Shown: positions 1 through 5,938, counted from the first letter of the stretch. The stretch is 6,007 nucleotides of DNA from Rubrobacter sp. (GCA_016781705.1 JADDPV010000121.1:1-6007), one strand, 5' to 3'. Numbers and translations: made by a program. Notes: generated from the letters alone by a model not told the origin.

Positions 1-34
1 CTAGGCAAGATGGCGGGGCCGGACTTGCGTGGGC

Positions 35-853
35 TCAGGCGCGTTTCGAGGCGCTCATCAGCCTGAGCTTGTCCCGGGCGACGGCGCGGACGCTCTCACG
101 CATAACGTCGAGCATTTCGTAGTGATCCAGGCCCTTCTCGAGGGCCTCGCCGGCTCCCTGGGTCATGGCCAGGGAGATGGCGTGGCCGATGTTGATCTTG
201 GCCACGCCCAGGGTCACCGCCTGGCGCACGTCGTCTGGGTGGATCCCCGACCCCCCGTGGAGCACGAGCGGGCGTCTGGCGCGCCCGGCGATGGCCTCGA
301 GGCGCGCCAGATCCAACCTGCTCTTCTGGTGGTGCTCCGAGCCTACCGAGACCGCCAAAGTGTCGGCCCCCGACTCGGCCACGAAACGTTCTGCCTCGCC
401 GGGATCGGTGAACGCGACGGAGCCGTGGTCCCCACCGAAGAGCCCGACCTCCCCTTCGACGGAGGCCCCGAAGGCGTGCGCGACCTCGGCAACGCGCCCG
501 GTCAGGCGTATGTTCTCCTCGAGGTCGAGCTCACCCCCGTCGAACATCACAGACGAGTAACCGAGGCGCAGCCTCTCGACGACCATCTCCAGCCCCTCGC
601 CGTGGTCGAGGTGTAGGATCACCGGCACGCCCGCCCTCTCGCCGAGCGCTCTCAGCATCGGGGCCAGCCCGGGATCGCCGTGGGCGGTGTCGCCCGGGTA
701 CGTCTGGAGGATGACCGGCGCGCGCTCCTCCTCCGCCGCCGCCAGCACGCCCTGGGCCATCTCGAGGTTGCACACGTTGAACGCGGGCATCGCAAAGTGC
801 TCCTCATACGCCCTGGCGTACAACGCTCTGGCGTCTTCAACTAGGGTCAACAA
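35..853 (-). CDS. Class II (zinc-dependent) ketose-bisphosphate aldolase
   Basis: This 272-aa protein matches the fructose/tagatose-bisphosphate aldolase family (FbaA/GatY/KbaY type), cytosolic enzymes that reversibly cleave a ketose bisphosphate to DHAP and an aldehyde phosphate. Visible signatures are the N-terminal MPAFNVCNLEM (22-32), the catalytic Asp and first zinc His in HLDHG (D83, H84), VEGEVG (132-137), a second likely zinc His in GSEHH (H174), the third in HGGSGI (H199), and the phosphate-binding KINIG (219-223). The usual GT-HG-Y segment is replaced by GSEHHQKSRLD, so the exact substrate is unclear; fructose-1,6- or tagatose-1,6-bisphosphate are candidates. Length fits the GatY-like subgroup (about 280 aa). 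The start is one of two adjacent TTG codons (853 or 850). GGGAGG at 860-855 sits 1 nt from the first and 4 nt from the second, so 850 looks better. The gene diverges from xylB, which suggests a shared sugar-catabolism role (inference). Confidence 0.9.
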   Translation of the reverse strand: MLTLVEDARALYARAYEEHFAMPAFNVCNLEMAQGVLAAAEEERAPVILQTYPGDTAHGDPGLAPMLRALGERAGVPVILHLDHGEGLEMVVERLRLGYSSVMFDGGELDLEENIRLTGRVAEVAHAFGASVEGEVGLFGGDHGSVAFTDPGEAERFVAESGADTLAVSVGSEHHQKSRLDLARLEAIAGRARRPLVLHGGSGIHPDDVRQAVTLGVAKINIGHAISLAMTQGAGEALEKGLDHYEMLDVMRESVRAVARDKLRLMSASKRA

Positions 854-908
854 ACCTCCCGACGGTCGATCTAAGGCTCTGGGCCCCGATCTTTCGCTCG
901 ACGGAGAT

Positions 909-941
909 TACTTTACTGGTATGGGCAATCGTCGTAAAGTA
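909..941. promoter_or_regulatory. Symmetric inverted repeat, possible divergent promoter or operator
   Basis: TACTTTAC (909-916) and its exact reverse complement GTAAAGTA (934-941) are separated by 17 nt. On the plus strand TTTACT (912-917) and TAAAGT (935-940) are 17 nt apart, the ideal -35/-10 spacing. By symmetry the minus strand reads TTTACG then TAAAGT, also 17 nt apart. Each hexamer matches the sigma70 consensus at about 4 of 6 bases. The site lies in the gap between the divergent aldolase and xylB genes. It could act as an overlapping bidirectional promoter, or as an operator for a sugar-responsive repressor. The repeat is seen directly; its function is inferred. Confidence 0.45.
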
Positions 942-1130
942 GCCGTATCGGGCGGAGGGCACGAAGGAGGAGTCGAGACCTATGACGGTACCAAGATCCT
1001 CGGGCCCGAAAACGGTAATGCCCAGGTCTCTGCTCCTTGTCGGCCCCGACGTACGCGCCGGTGAAAACCCGGTGAGGGGTCATGCGCCATCCGGCCGCGG
1101 GCTGATGTGCACCGGGAAAGGAAGGGGCCG
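942..1130 (+). other. xylB leader with possible 52-codon upstream ORF
   Basis: If transcription starts just after 940, xylB has a leader of roughly 180 nt. It contains AAGGAGG (964-970) followed 11 nt later by ATG (982). This opens a 52-aa frame ending at TAG 1138-1140, so it overlaps the first codons of xylB by 10 nt in a different frame. The predicted peptide is basic and rich in Pro, Gly and Arg and resembles nothing I know. It may be a leader peptide coupled to xylB translation, or chance. Short self-complementary stretches also occur, for example TCGGGCCCGA (999-1008) and GTCGG-CC-CCGAC near 1040-1051. I recognise no riboswitch class. Confidence 0.25.
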
Positions 1131-2579
1131 ATGTTCCTAGGCCTGGATCTGGGGACCGGCTCGGTCAAGGCCCTCGTACTCGACGAGGGAGGCGAGGTCC
1201 GCGGGGAGGGTTCGGCCCCCTACCGGGTCCACGCTCCCTCACCAGGATGGGCGGAGTCGGACCCGCAGGATTGGTGGATTGCGGCAGCGGAGGCGACCCG
1301 GGCCGCGACCGGGCCTAGGGGCGAACGGATAGAAGCCGTGGGCCTCTCTGGCCAGATGCACGGGGTCGTGCTCTCCGACGAGGCGGGTAGTCCGGTTCGC
1401 CCGGCCATCACGTGGGCGGACGCCCGGGCGCGCGAGCAGCTGGAGGCGTACGGGCGGCTCGACACCGGCCTGCGCGGCCGTCTTGGCAACCCGCCCTGGG
1501 TTGGCATGGCGGGGCCCTCCCTGCTGTGGTTGCGGGACAACGAGCCGGAGAACTACCGCGCTGCCCGCTGGGCACTCCAGCCCAAGGACTGGCTCAGGCT
1601 GCGGCTGACCGGCGAAGCCGCCTCGGAGCCAACCGACGCCTCGGCGACGCTGCTTTACGACGTAGAAGGCGACGGGTGGGCTTTTGATGTCGTGGAAGCG
1701 CTCGGCTTGCGGGCAGAGCTACTAGCCTCACTGAAGGACCCCGCCCGAGTCGCCGGCCAGCTCGGTCGCGAGGCCGCCGACTACTTCCGGCTGCCCGCAG
1801 GGACGCCGGTGGCCGCGGGCGCGGCGGACACCGCGGCGGCGGTGCTTGGCAGCGGGCTGAGGCCCGGGGCGGTCCAACTAACGGTGGGCACCGGGGGACA
1901 GATCGTGGCCCTCCGGGACGAGCCGGTCGCCTACCCGGAAGGAGGAGTCCACCTCTACCGCGCCGCCACCGGCCATCTCTGGTACTCGATGGCCGCCGTC
2001 CAGAACGCCGGCCTGGCGCTCGAGTGGGCGCGTGGCCTGCTCGGGGCCTCCTGGCCCGAGGTCTACGAGGAAGCGTTCTCCGTGCCGGCAGGGGCCGAAG
2101 GGGTGACGTTCTTGCCCTACCTCACCGGCGAGCGCACCCCCCACTTCGACCCCGACGTCCGGGGGGCGTGGTCTGGCATGGGCCTGAAACACGGGCGCGG
2201 CCACCTCATGCGGGCCGCGCTGGAGGGCGTGGGTTTCTCGCTGCGCCAGGCCCTCGAAGCCCTGGAGAAGACGGGCTTGCGGGCGCCGGAGTTGCTCCTC
2301 GGGGGCGGAGGAGCCTCGTACGCGCTGTACAGACAGCTGCTCGCGAGCGTCCTGCGGCGGCCGCTACGCGTGCTGCCCGACGCGAACGTCTCCGCCACCG
2401 GGGCGGCAATTCTGGGCGGCATGGCCGTAGGAGCTTATCCCTCGGACCTCGACGCCGAGCTGCCCGGCGCGGCGAGAGACCCCGCCGAGGAGGAGGTGGT
2501 CGAACCCGCCGAAGACCAGGAGGCGTACGAGGAGGCTTACCGCAGGTACGAGCAGTCTTACCCGAGCCACCCGGAGTAA
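1131..2579 (+). CDS. xylB: Xylulokinase (FGGY carbohydrate kinase family)
   Basis: The enzyme phosphorylates D-xylulose with ATP to D-xylulose 5-phosphate, feeding the pentose phosphate pathway from D-xylose or D-arabitol. At 482 aa it is close to E. coli XylB (484 aa). Both FGGY actin-like domains are complete: the N-terminal phosphate loop FLGLDLGTGSVKALVLD (2-18), the substrate motif GLSGQMHG (71-78), TWADAR (94-99), PKDW (151-154), TDASATLLYD (168-177), the catalytic base D233 in AAGAADTAAAVLG, the second phosphate loop LTVGTGG (250-256), the hallmark FLPYLTGERTPHFDPDVRG (327-345), and the adenosine-site GGGGAS (391-396) and ATGAA (422-426). The C-terminus is Glu-rich. ATG 1131 is preferred over GTG 1107 because the protein then begins at the conserved phosphate loop and GGAAGGGG lies just upstream. 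The neighbouring divergent aldolase suggests co-regulation. Activity on another ketose (for example ribulose) cannot be excluded. Confidence 0.93.
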   Translation: MFLGLDLGTGSVKALVLDEGGEVRGEGSAPYRVHAPSPGWAESDPQDWWIAAAEATRAATGPRGERIEAVGLSGQMHGVVLSDEAGSPVRPAITWADARAREQLEAYGRLDTGLRGRLGNPPWVGMAGPSLLWLRDNEPENYRAARWALQPKDWLRLRLTGEAASEPTDASATLLYDVEGDGWAFDVVEALGLRAELLASLKDPARVAGQLGREAADYFRLPAGTPVAAGAADTAAAVLGSGLRPGAVQLTVGTGGQIVALRDEPVAYPEGGVHLYRAATGHLWYSMAAVQNAGLALEWARGLLGASWPEVYEEAFSVPAGAEGVTFLPYLTGERTPHFDPDVRGAWSGMGLKHGRGHLMRAALEGVGFSLRQALEALEKTGLRAPELLLGGGGASYALYRQLLASVLRRPLRVLPDANVSATGAAILGGMAVGAYPSDLDAELPGAARDPAEEEVVEPAEDQEAYEEAYRRYEQSYPSHPE

Positions 2580-2594
2580 GGCCCCACCAGGGCC
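2580..2594 (+). terminator. Short hairpin directly after xylB
   Basis: GGCCC (2580-2584) pairs with GGGCC (2590-2594) around the loop CACCA, starting at the base after the xylB stop codon. No T-tract follows, so this is at best a weak or factor-assisted terminator, or a 3'-end stabilising hairpin. Confidence 0.25.
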
Positions 2595-2624
2595 AGAGGA
2601 CCGGCAGAGTTCCCGCCCCGTCCT

Positions 2625-2992
2625 TTGCACCGGCAACTATCCTACTGCTCTCGGGCGGCAGAGGTCGTGGCCTCCAACGGCGTCGAAGCCCTGGAGGCGT
2701 GCTCCCGCAACTCCTACGCGGCCGTCCTCATGGACATCCAGATGCCCGAGATGGACGGCTACGAGGCGACCGCAAGGCTCCGCGAACTCGAAGGGGGGTC
2801 GGGACGACGGCGCACGCCCTCAACGGCATATGCCGGGGCGTCGGGGCGAGCCGCAGGGGCTTGATCTGTTTGGAGCGCGAGAAGCTGGGCGACGCGGGAG
2901 ACCCGGCCGGCACACGGAGCTCGATGGTCAGGCTCGGGGAGGAGTTCGACCGCGTGAAGAGCCTGCCCGGCGCCGAGCTCTCCGGCTCCTGA
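2625..2992 (+). pseudogene. Remnant of hybrid histidine kinase: partial receiver joined to partial HPt domain
   Basis: Two frames hold the C-terminal pieces of one phosphorelay protein. The first frame, recognisable from about 2655, reads EVVASNGVEALEA then VLMDIQMPEMDGYEA, the central part of a response-regulator receiver; the phospho-acceptor Asp is codon 2733-2735. It lacks the N-terminal acidic pair and the C-terminal Thr/Lys part of the fold. The second frame, from about 2801 to TGA 2990-2992, reads TTAHALNGICRGVGASR and later EFDRVKSL. This matches an HPt domain with its phospho-His at codon 2813-2815 in the AH-L-G signature, ending as HPt tails usually do. The join lies near a G6 run at 2793-2798. 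Half a receiver and the HPt N-terminus are missing and the frame changes, so this is a deletion plus frameshift. No kinase domain is present. TTG 2625 is only the first possible start in the receiver frame and probably not a real one. Confidence 0.75.
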
Positions 2993-3009
2993 GACGCCGC
3001 CGGTCTATC

Positions 3010-3050
3010 ACGAGTCTCACGGAGACGTACTCGTTTGCGCCGGGGTTTTT
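3010..3050 (+). terminator. Possible hairpin between the convergent pseudogenes
   Basis: GTCTC (3014-3018) pairs with GAGAC (3022-3026) around ACG. An outer ACGA/TCGT pairing (3010-3013 with 3031-3034) is interrupted by a GTAC bulge. A T5 run lies at 3046-3050, too far from the stem for a textbook intrinsic terminator. It sits in the short gap between the kinase remnant and the NmrA remnant, where a terminator would be expected. Weak support. Confidence 0.22.
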
Positions 3051-3061
3051 GGGCAGCTCGT

Positions 3062-3799
3062 CTACCCCAGCGCGCTCCAGACTTGCTGCTTGGCCCACTC
3101 CTCAAAGGTGTGCCACCCCACCTCCGGGTGCTCCCGGCGCAGCGACCCGACGTCCGCGCTGTAGCCTACCCGGTCGAACCACTCGAACATCAGCGCGCCG
3201 TCCTCGCCTATCGCCTGGCGCACCTGCTCGAGCTGGAGCTCGACGTACCGGATCTCGCGTCCCGTGACCCGCGACAAGACCCCAGCCACCTCGTCGCCAG
3301 TGAGCTCGTCCGAGGCTATGTTCACGCGCCGGTCTTCGAACCCCTCGCGGTCCTCCATGACCATCGCCGTAAAGGCCGCAATGTCCGAGAGCGCGATCTG
3401 CTGCAGCGGACGCGAGGCCGACAGCGCCATCGGCAGCCTGCTCTCCTTCAGCTCCGGGAGGTTCCAAGGAGCCAGCAGGTTCTCCATAAAGTAGACGGGG
3501 GCCACGATCGTGTACGGGACGCCGAGCCACTCGATGTGATCCTCGACCTCGCGCTTGCTTTCGAAGTGCGGGATGCCGGTGCGCTTGTCCGCGTCGGCGA
3601 CCGAGCTGTAGACGAGGTGCGAAACGCCCGCGGCCCTGGCCGCGTCCGCAGCGGCGACCCCGTGCCGCGTCTCTGCCTCGGGCCCAGCCTCGAAGGGGGT
3701 GGCCACGACGAAGACTGCGTCCATGCCCCGCGCGGCGTCCTCGAGGCTTCCAGCATCGTCGAAGTGCCCTTCTGCCAGCTCGGCCCCGCGGTTCTCGCG
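3062..3799 (-). pseudogene. NmrA-family NAD(P)-binding protein, 5'-truncated
   Basis: The protein belongs to the NmrA/HSCARG group of atypical short-chain dehydrogenase-like proteins, which bind NAD(P) and act as redox sensors or reductases. Family features begin at NRGAELAEGHFDDAGSLEDA and continue through MDAVFVVATPF, AARAAGVSHLVYSSVADAD, TGIPHFESK, GVPYTIVAPVYFMENLL and a normal C-terminus, TAG at 3062-3064. The first 50 or so residues of the family are absent, including the GxxGxxG dinucleotide loop and the first beta-alpha-beta unit. The frame stays open upstream to 3892, but those codons are antisense to the MarR gene and give a basic, low-complexity peptide, so the homology ends near 3799. 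An internal ATG (3724-3722, before DAVFVV) could start a shorter product, which would still lack the cofactor loop. It is probably non-functional. An automated annotation may call the open frame 3062-3892 as a gene. Confidence 0.75.
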
Positions 3800-3827
3800 G
3801 GTCGAGGGTTCGGCGTGGGGCGGTTTC

Positions 3828-4250
3828 TTGCGGGCGCACCGGAGGCTGGTTCGTCTTCTGGACGACGACCTGCGGGCCCAGCACGGGCTCACTCTGTCTT
3901 CTTACGAGGTTTTGTTGTTCCTGGCTTGGTCGCCGGGGCGGCGGATGCGGATGGGGGAGTTCGCGGGGAGGGTGCTCATCACCCTGAGCGGCGTCACCCG
4001 GCTGGTCGGTCGTCTCGAGGGTGAGGGGCTCGTACGGCGGGAGCGCGACCCAGAGGACGGTCGGGGCTGCTACGCGGTCCTGACCGAGGCCGGTCTTCTA
4101 CGCCTCAGGGAGGCGCACCCCACCCATCTGGCCGGGGTGCGCAGGCTCTTTCTGAGCCGCTTCACCGATCGGGAGCTCGAGACCCTCGGGGGATTCTGGG
4201 ACCGGGTCTCGCCGCGGGGGGATTGCGCCTCCGAGGGTATCGAGGCCTGA
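3828..4250 (+). CDS. MarR-family winged-helix transcriptional regulator, N-terminus replaced
   Basis: MarR proteins are dimeric DNA-binding regulators, usually repressors of adjacent or divergent genes, that release DNA on binding small ligands or on oxidation. The core is intact: helix 1 AHRRLVRLLDDDLRAQHG, LTLSSYEVLLFLA, the recognition helix around LSGVTRLVGRLEGEGLV (about 53-69 counting from the TTG at 3828), the wing RRERDPEDGRGCYAVLTEAG, and the C-terminal dimerisation helix VRRLFLSRFTDRELETLGGFWDRV. Family resemblance starts at AWGGFLRAH (codon 3813), and roughly ten residues expected before it are missing. The frame is open further upstream (ATG 3723, GTG 3699) through sequence antisense to the NmrA remnant. 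The start is therefore uncertain: TTG 3828 is the only start codon near the core, and it has no strong ribosome site. The DNA-binding fold could still work if the gene is expressed, but its native promoter region appears lost. Confidence 0.7.
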   Translation: MRAHRRLVRLLDDDLRAQHGLTLSSYEVLLFLAWSPGRRMRMGEFAGRVLITLSGVTRLVGRLEGEGLVRRERDPEDGRGCYAVLTEAGLLRLREAHPTHLAGVRRLFLSRFTDRELETLGGFWDRVSPRGDCASEGIEA

Positions 4251-4377
4251 TCCTTAGGGGAGCGCTGGCCGCATCGCACCGGGGAGACCAGGCGCGTTGC
4301 CGGGGATACTCGAGTCGCTGTGGGCGGCGGCACGGTTTGCTCCGGCCGAGGCAGAGACCGCCGGTTCGATAGGGTAT

Positions 4378-4392
4378 CCCCACCCGGTGGGG
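4378..4392. repeat. 15-bp near-perfect palindrome in the gap after marR
   Basis: CCCCACC (4378-4384), one central C, then GGTGGGG (4386-4392). It lies in the non-coding stretch 4251-4513 between the MarR gene and the small protein gene. The one-base centre makes it more like a protein-binding palindrome than an RNA hairpin, but GC-rich DNA produces such symmetry by chance fairly often. I see nothing else recognisable in this gap. Confidence 0.3.
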
Positions 4393-4513
4393 CGGCGTAA
4401 GGTGGCGCGCGGGGTGCGGGTACTTGCTCCTCGAGGTGCGGTGAATGTTGCCGATGGCGCGGGGCGCAGTTAAGCTTGGGGTGGCCCCGTCTCTTTCGGC
4501 GAGAGGAGGACGC

Positions 4514-4726
4514 GTGGGAGGCCGTCGCAGGCGGTTGGCGCGGGAGGATCTCGAGGCCCTGCGCCAGGAGTTCGTGGCCAGCGGGCGCGAGGGCAGCCTG
4601 GACGACGATCTGCACCAGCTTCGCCGCGGCGCCAGGCTGGGGATCACACCCGAAGACTGGGCCAGGAAGCGGGGGGTGCCCCCCGCCTACGCCAGGGCAC
4701 TGCGCAGGTACCTCGAGCAGGATTGA
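4514..4726 (+). CDS. Small uncharacterised helical protein
   Basis: This 70-aa product is not one I recognise. It begins with a basic patch (GGRRRR), followed by a charged helix LAREDLEALRQEFVASGREGSLDDDLHQL, then GITPEDWARKRGVPPAYARALRRYLEQ, which reads like a compact helix-turn-helix-like or helical hairpin segment. It has no signal peptide, membrane segment or cysteines. GTG 4514 was chosen because AGAGGAGG (4502-4509) lies 4 nt upstream. A longer version from ATG 4445, which has GAGGTG 6 nt upstream, would add 23 residues that look like translated non-coding sequence. Codon usage in the C-terminal part (strong G/C third positions, Arg/Glu/Leu-rich) supports real coding. Function is unknown; a small DNA-binding or regulatory role is only a guess. 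Confidence 0.55.
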   Translation: MGGRRRRLAREDLEALRQEFVASGREGSLDDDLHQLRRGARLGITPEDWARKRGVPPAYARALRRYLEQD

Positions 4727-4741
4727 GCCCGGTTCGGGGTA

Positions 4742-4767
4742 GAGTATCCTCTTGGATCCTCGGTTTT
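4742..4767 (+). terminator. Possible intrinsic terminator after the small protein gene
   Basis: GAGTATCC (4742-4749) pairs with GGATCCTC (4754-4761) around the TCTT loop, with one T-C mismatch. It is followed after GG by TTTT (4764-4767). It starts 16 nt after the stop codon of the small gene, in a convergent gap where termination is expected. The short T-tract makes the call moderate at best. Confidence 0.4.
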
Positions 4768-4794
4768 GCCCCTTGGATCGTTACATGATCGTTA
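4751..4794. repeat. Phased GATC-containing direct repeats
   Basis: CTTGGATC occurs at 4751-4758 and again at 4772-4779, 21 bp apart. GATCGTTA occurs at 4776-4783 and 4787-4794, 11 bp apart. The three GATC cores are thus spaced by about two and one helical turns. The stretch is less GC-rich than its surroundings. It overlaps the terminator candidate, and its role is unknown. Confidence 0.35.
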
Positions 4795-4826
4795 GCGTCC
4801 CAACCGGACGAGAGCCGGGTGTGGCG

Positions 4827-5126
4827 TCAGGCGCTATCTTCGGGGGGACGCCGTGAGATGTCCCGCCTGGATAGCCGCCGGATGACCTCCTCGGGGGCTG
4901 GCAAGAGCTCCACGCCCTTCCACCTCTCCGCGAAGACCCCCTGGGAGCCGGCGCGGTGGGTCAGCACGCTCGTTGGCTCCCCGCGGTCGGGGTCGAAGCG
5001 GACGACCAGCCGGTAGGGACCGTAGCCTCCGACTATCGCCTCGGGGTCGTCTCCGGTCGAGGCTGACCACCTGACCTCCCACCCCGCGTACTCCAGCGCG
5101 CGTCTGATCTCGCGTTTGCTCGGCAC
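4827..5126 (-). CDS. Conserved-looking 99-aa protein of unknown function
   Basis: I do not recognise this protein. It starts with a basic helix (PSKREIRRALEYAGWEV) and continues with a likely beta-rich core (RWSAST, AIVGGYGPYRLVVRFDP, PTSVLTHR). It ends with a helix following ERWKGVELLPAPEEVIRRLSRRD and a polar tail. It is a soluble, cytosolic type of sequence with no cysteine, signal peptide or membrane segment. GTG 5126 is the start; GGGGTGAG a few bases upstream can serve as ribosome site. The gene begins 16 bp after the stop of the HTH/coiled-coil gene on the same strand, so the two almost certainly share a transcript and may act together. The alternating hydrophobic strands and tight spacing would fit a small partner protein, but no specific function can be read from the sequence. 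Confidence 0.65.
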   Translation of the reverse strand: MPSKREIRRALEYAGWEVRWSASTGDDPEAIVGGYGPYRLVVRFDPDRGEPTSVLTHRAGSQGVFAERWKGVELLPAPEEVIRRLSRRDISRRPPEDSA

Positions 5127-5142
5127 GCCTCACCCCGGGACG

Positions 5143-5733
5143 CTAACCCCCGGCCGACCCCTGCCTTGGGCCTCGCCGCCCCCCGCCCCTCCGGCCGCGG
5201 CGCTCGGCTTCAAGCTCGGCCTGCAGCGCGTCGGCCCTCTCGCGCTCGCGCTCGGCCCGCTCCCTCTCGCGTCTGAGGCTCGCCTGCACGGCGAACTCCT
5301 GGATCTCGGAGAACTCCAGGCGGCCCTCGAGTTGTTGCAGTTCCCACTTGAGCGCCTCGACCTTCTCCATGAGTCCCCGCACGCTCTCGGAGAGCAACTC
5401 CGCGGCCTCGGAGGGCGTGCCCCCGGTATCGCTGCGGCCGGGATCGTCCCGCGTCGCGGATTGTCCGGCGAGATCCTCTCCCAACGCCACGGTCTCGACG
5501 GCGTCCTCCCCCGCATCCCGGGGTTCTCCGCGCTCCGTATCTTCCTGGCTGGCACGCATGGCGCGCACGGAACTCGCCCTGACCCTCCACGGACCAGGGA
5601 CCCCCTTCGCGTGCCCCTCGGCCCTCTCTCCTTCGAGCTCACCGGAGCGGAGCATCTGTCGGACGCGCGCGGGAGAGAGGCCCAGGATACGCGCGGCCTC
5701 GTATACGTCGTGGTGATCCGGCGCTTGCGGCAC
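5143..5733 (-). CDS. Excisionase/MerR-like HTH protein with C-terminal coiled coil
   Basis: Residues 9-60 (DVYEAARILGLSPARVRQML, then GELEGERAEG, then WRVRASSVRAM) form a MerR/excisionase-type winged helix-turn-helix: a helix-turn-helix, a wing containing the conserved Trp-Arg, and a final helix. Residues 62-108 are a polar, acidic, probably disordered linker. Residues about 109-178 form a long helix with coiled-coil character (LMEKVEALKWELQQLEGRLEFSEI, then repeated RERERA-type heptads). The end is a Gly/Arg-rich tail. Such proteins likely bind DNA as dimers or oligomers through the coiled coil. The start is GTG 5733, the most upstream possible in this frame, with only a weak GGGG ribosome site. 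The 99-aa gene follows after 16 bp, which suggests a two-gene operon. I see no convincing promoter for it. The 7-mer TATACGT occurs on both sides of the start (5702-5708, 5738-5744) and might be an autoregulatory site (speculative). Confidence 0.8.
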   Translation of the reverse strand: MPQAPDHHDVYEAARILGLSPARVRQMLRSGELEGERAEGHAKGVPGPWRVRASSVRAMRASQEDTERGEPRDAGEDAVETVALGEDLAGQSATRDDPGRSDTGGTPSEAAELLSESVRGLMEKVEALKWELQQLEGRLEFSEIQEFAVQASLRRERERAERERERADALQAELEAERRGRRGGGRRGPRQGSAGG

Positions 5734-5873
5734 GCGCTATACGTACCCCGGATCGCCGCTTCCGAAGCCCGGCAGGATACCCCCAACCATCGTGCCCTCC
5801 GCGCGGGTCTCTGGTAAACCGACCCGGTGGCCTTCACACTGGCTCGCACCCGGCAAGGACTCCGGGCTGAGGC

Positions 5874-5901
5874 TTGTCAGACGCCGCACTTCGGCTACAA
5901 T
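5874..5901 (+). promoter_or_regulatory. Sigma70-type promoter of the tRNA-Ala gene
   Basis: TTGTCA (5874-5879) and TACAAT (5896-5901) are separated by 16 nt. Each matches the consensus TTGACA/TATAAT at five of six bases. The expected transcription start near 5908 leaves about 30 nt of leader before the tRNA at 5939, as is usual for tRNA genes. It is the best promoter match in the window. Confidence 0.75.
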
Positions 5902-5938
5902 TGCTGATTGCCGCAGGCCGCTGGCCGACGGCTTACAA

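Noticed and set aside
1..34. Possible next gene or terminator after the aldolase
   Set aside because: Only 34 bases are visible and they show no start, hairpin or T-tract.
29..616. Long plus-strand ORF of 195 codons across the aldolase region
   Set aside because: It is antisense to a clear aldolase with all catalytic motifs, and its product shows no family features.
2024..2992. 322-codon plus-strand ORF running from inside xylB
   Set aside because: Most of it is an out-of-frame shadow of xylB; only its last 60 or so codons (the HPt tail) are meaningful, and they are described with the pseudogene.
3035..4024. 329-codon plus-strand ORF over the NmrA/MarR region
   Set aside because: It is out of frame with MarR and antisense to NmrA, and has no recognisable domain.
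4363..4370. GGTTCGAT resembling a tRNA T-loop
   Set aside because: The flanking bases cannot form a T stem and no other cloverleaf arms are present.
4834..5133. Second 99-codon minus-strand frame over the 99-aa gene
   Set aside because: It is Arg/Gly/Pro-rich shadow sequence; the chosen frame has balanced composition and sits 16 bp after the upstream gene with a ribosome site.
5130..5849. 239-codon minus-strand ORF longer than the HTH gene in the same place
   Set aside because: Its product is Arg/Ser/Pro-rich without domains, while the other frame encodes a recognisable HTH plus coiled coil.
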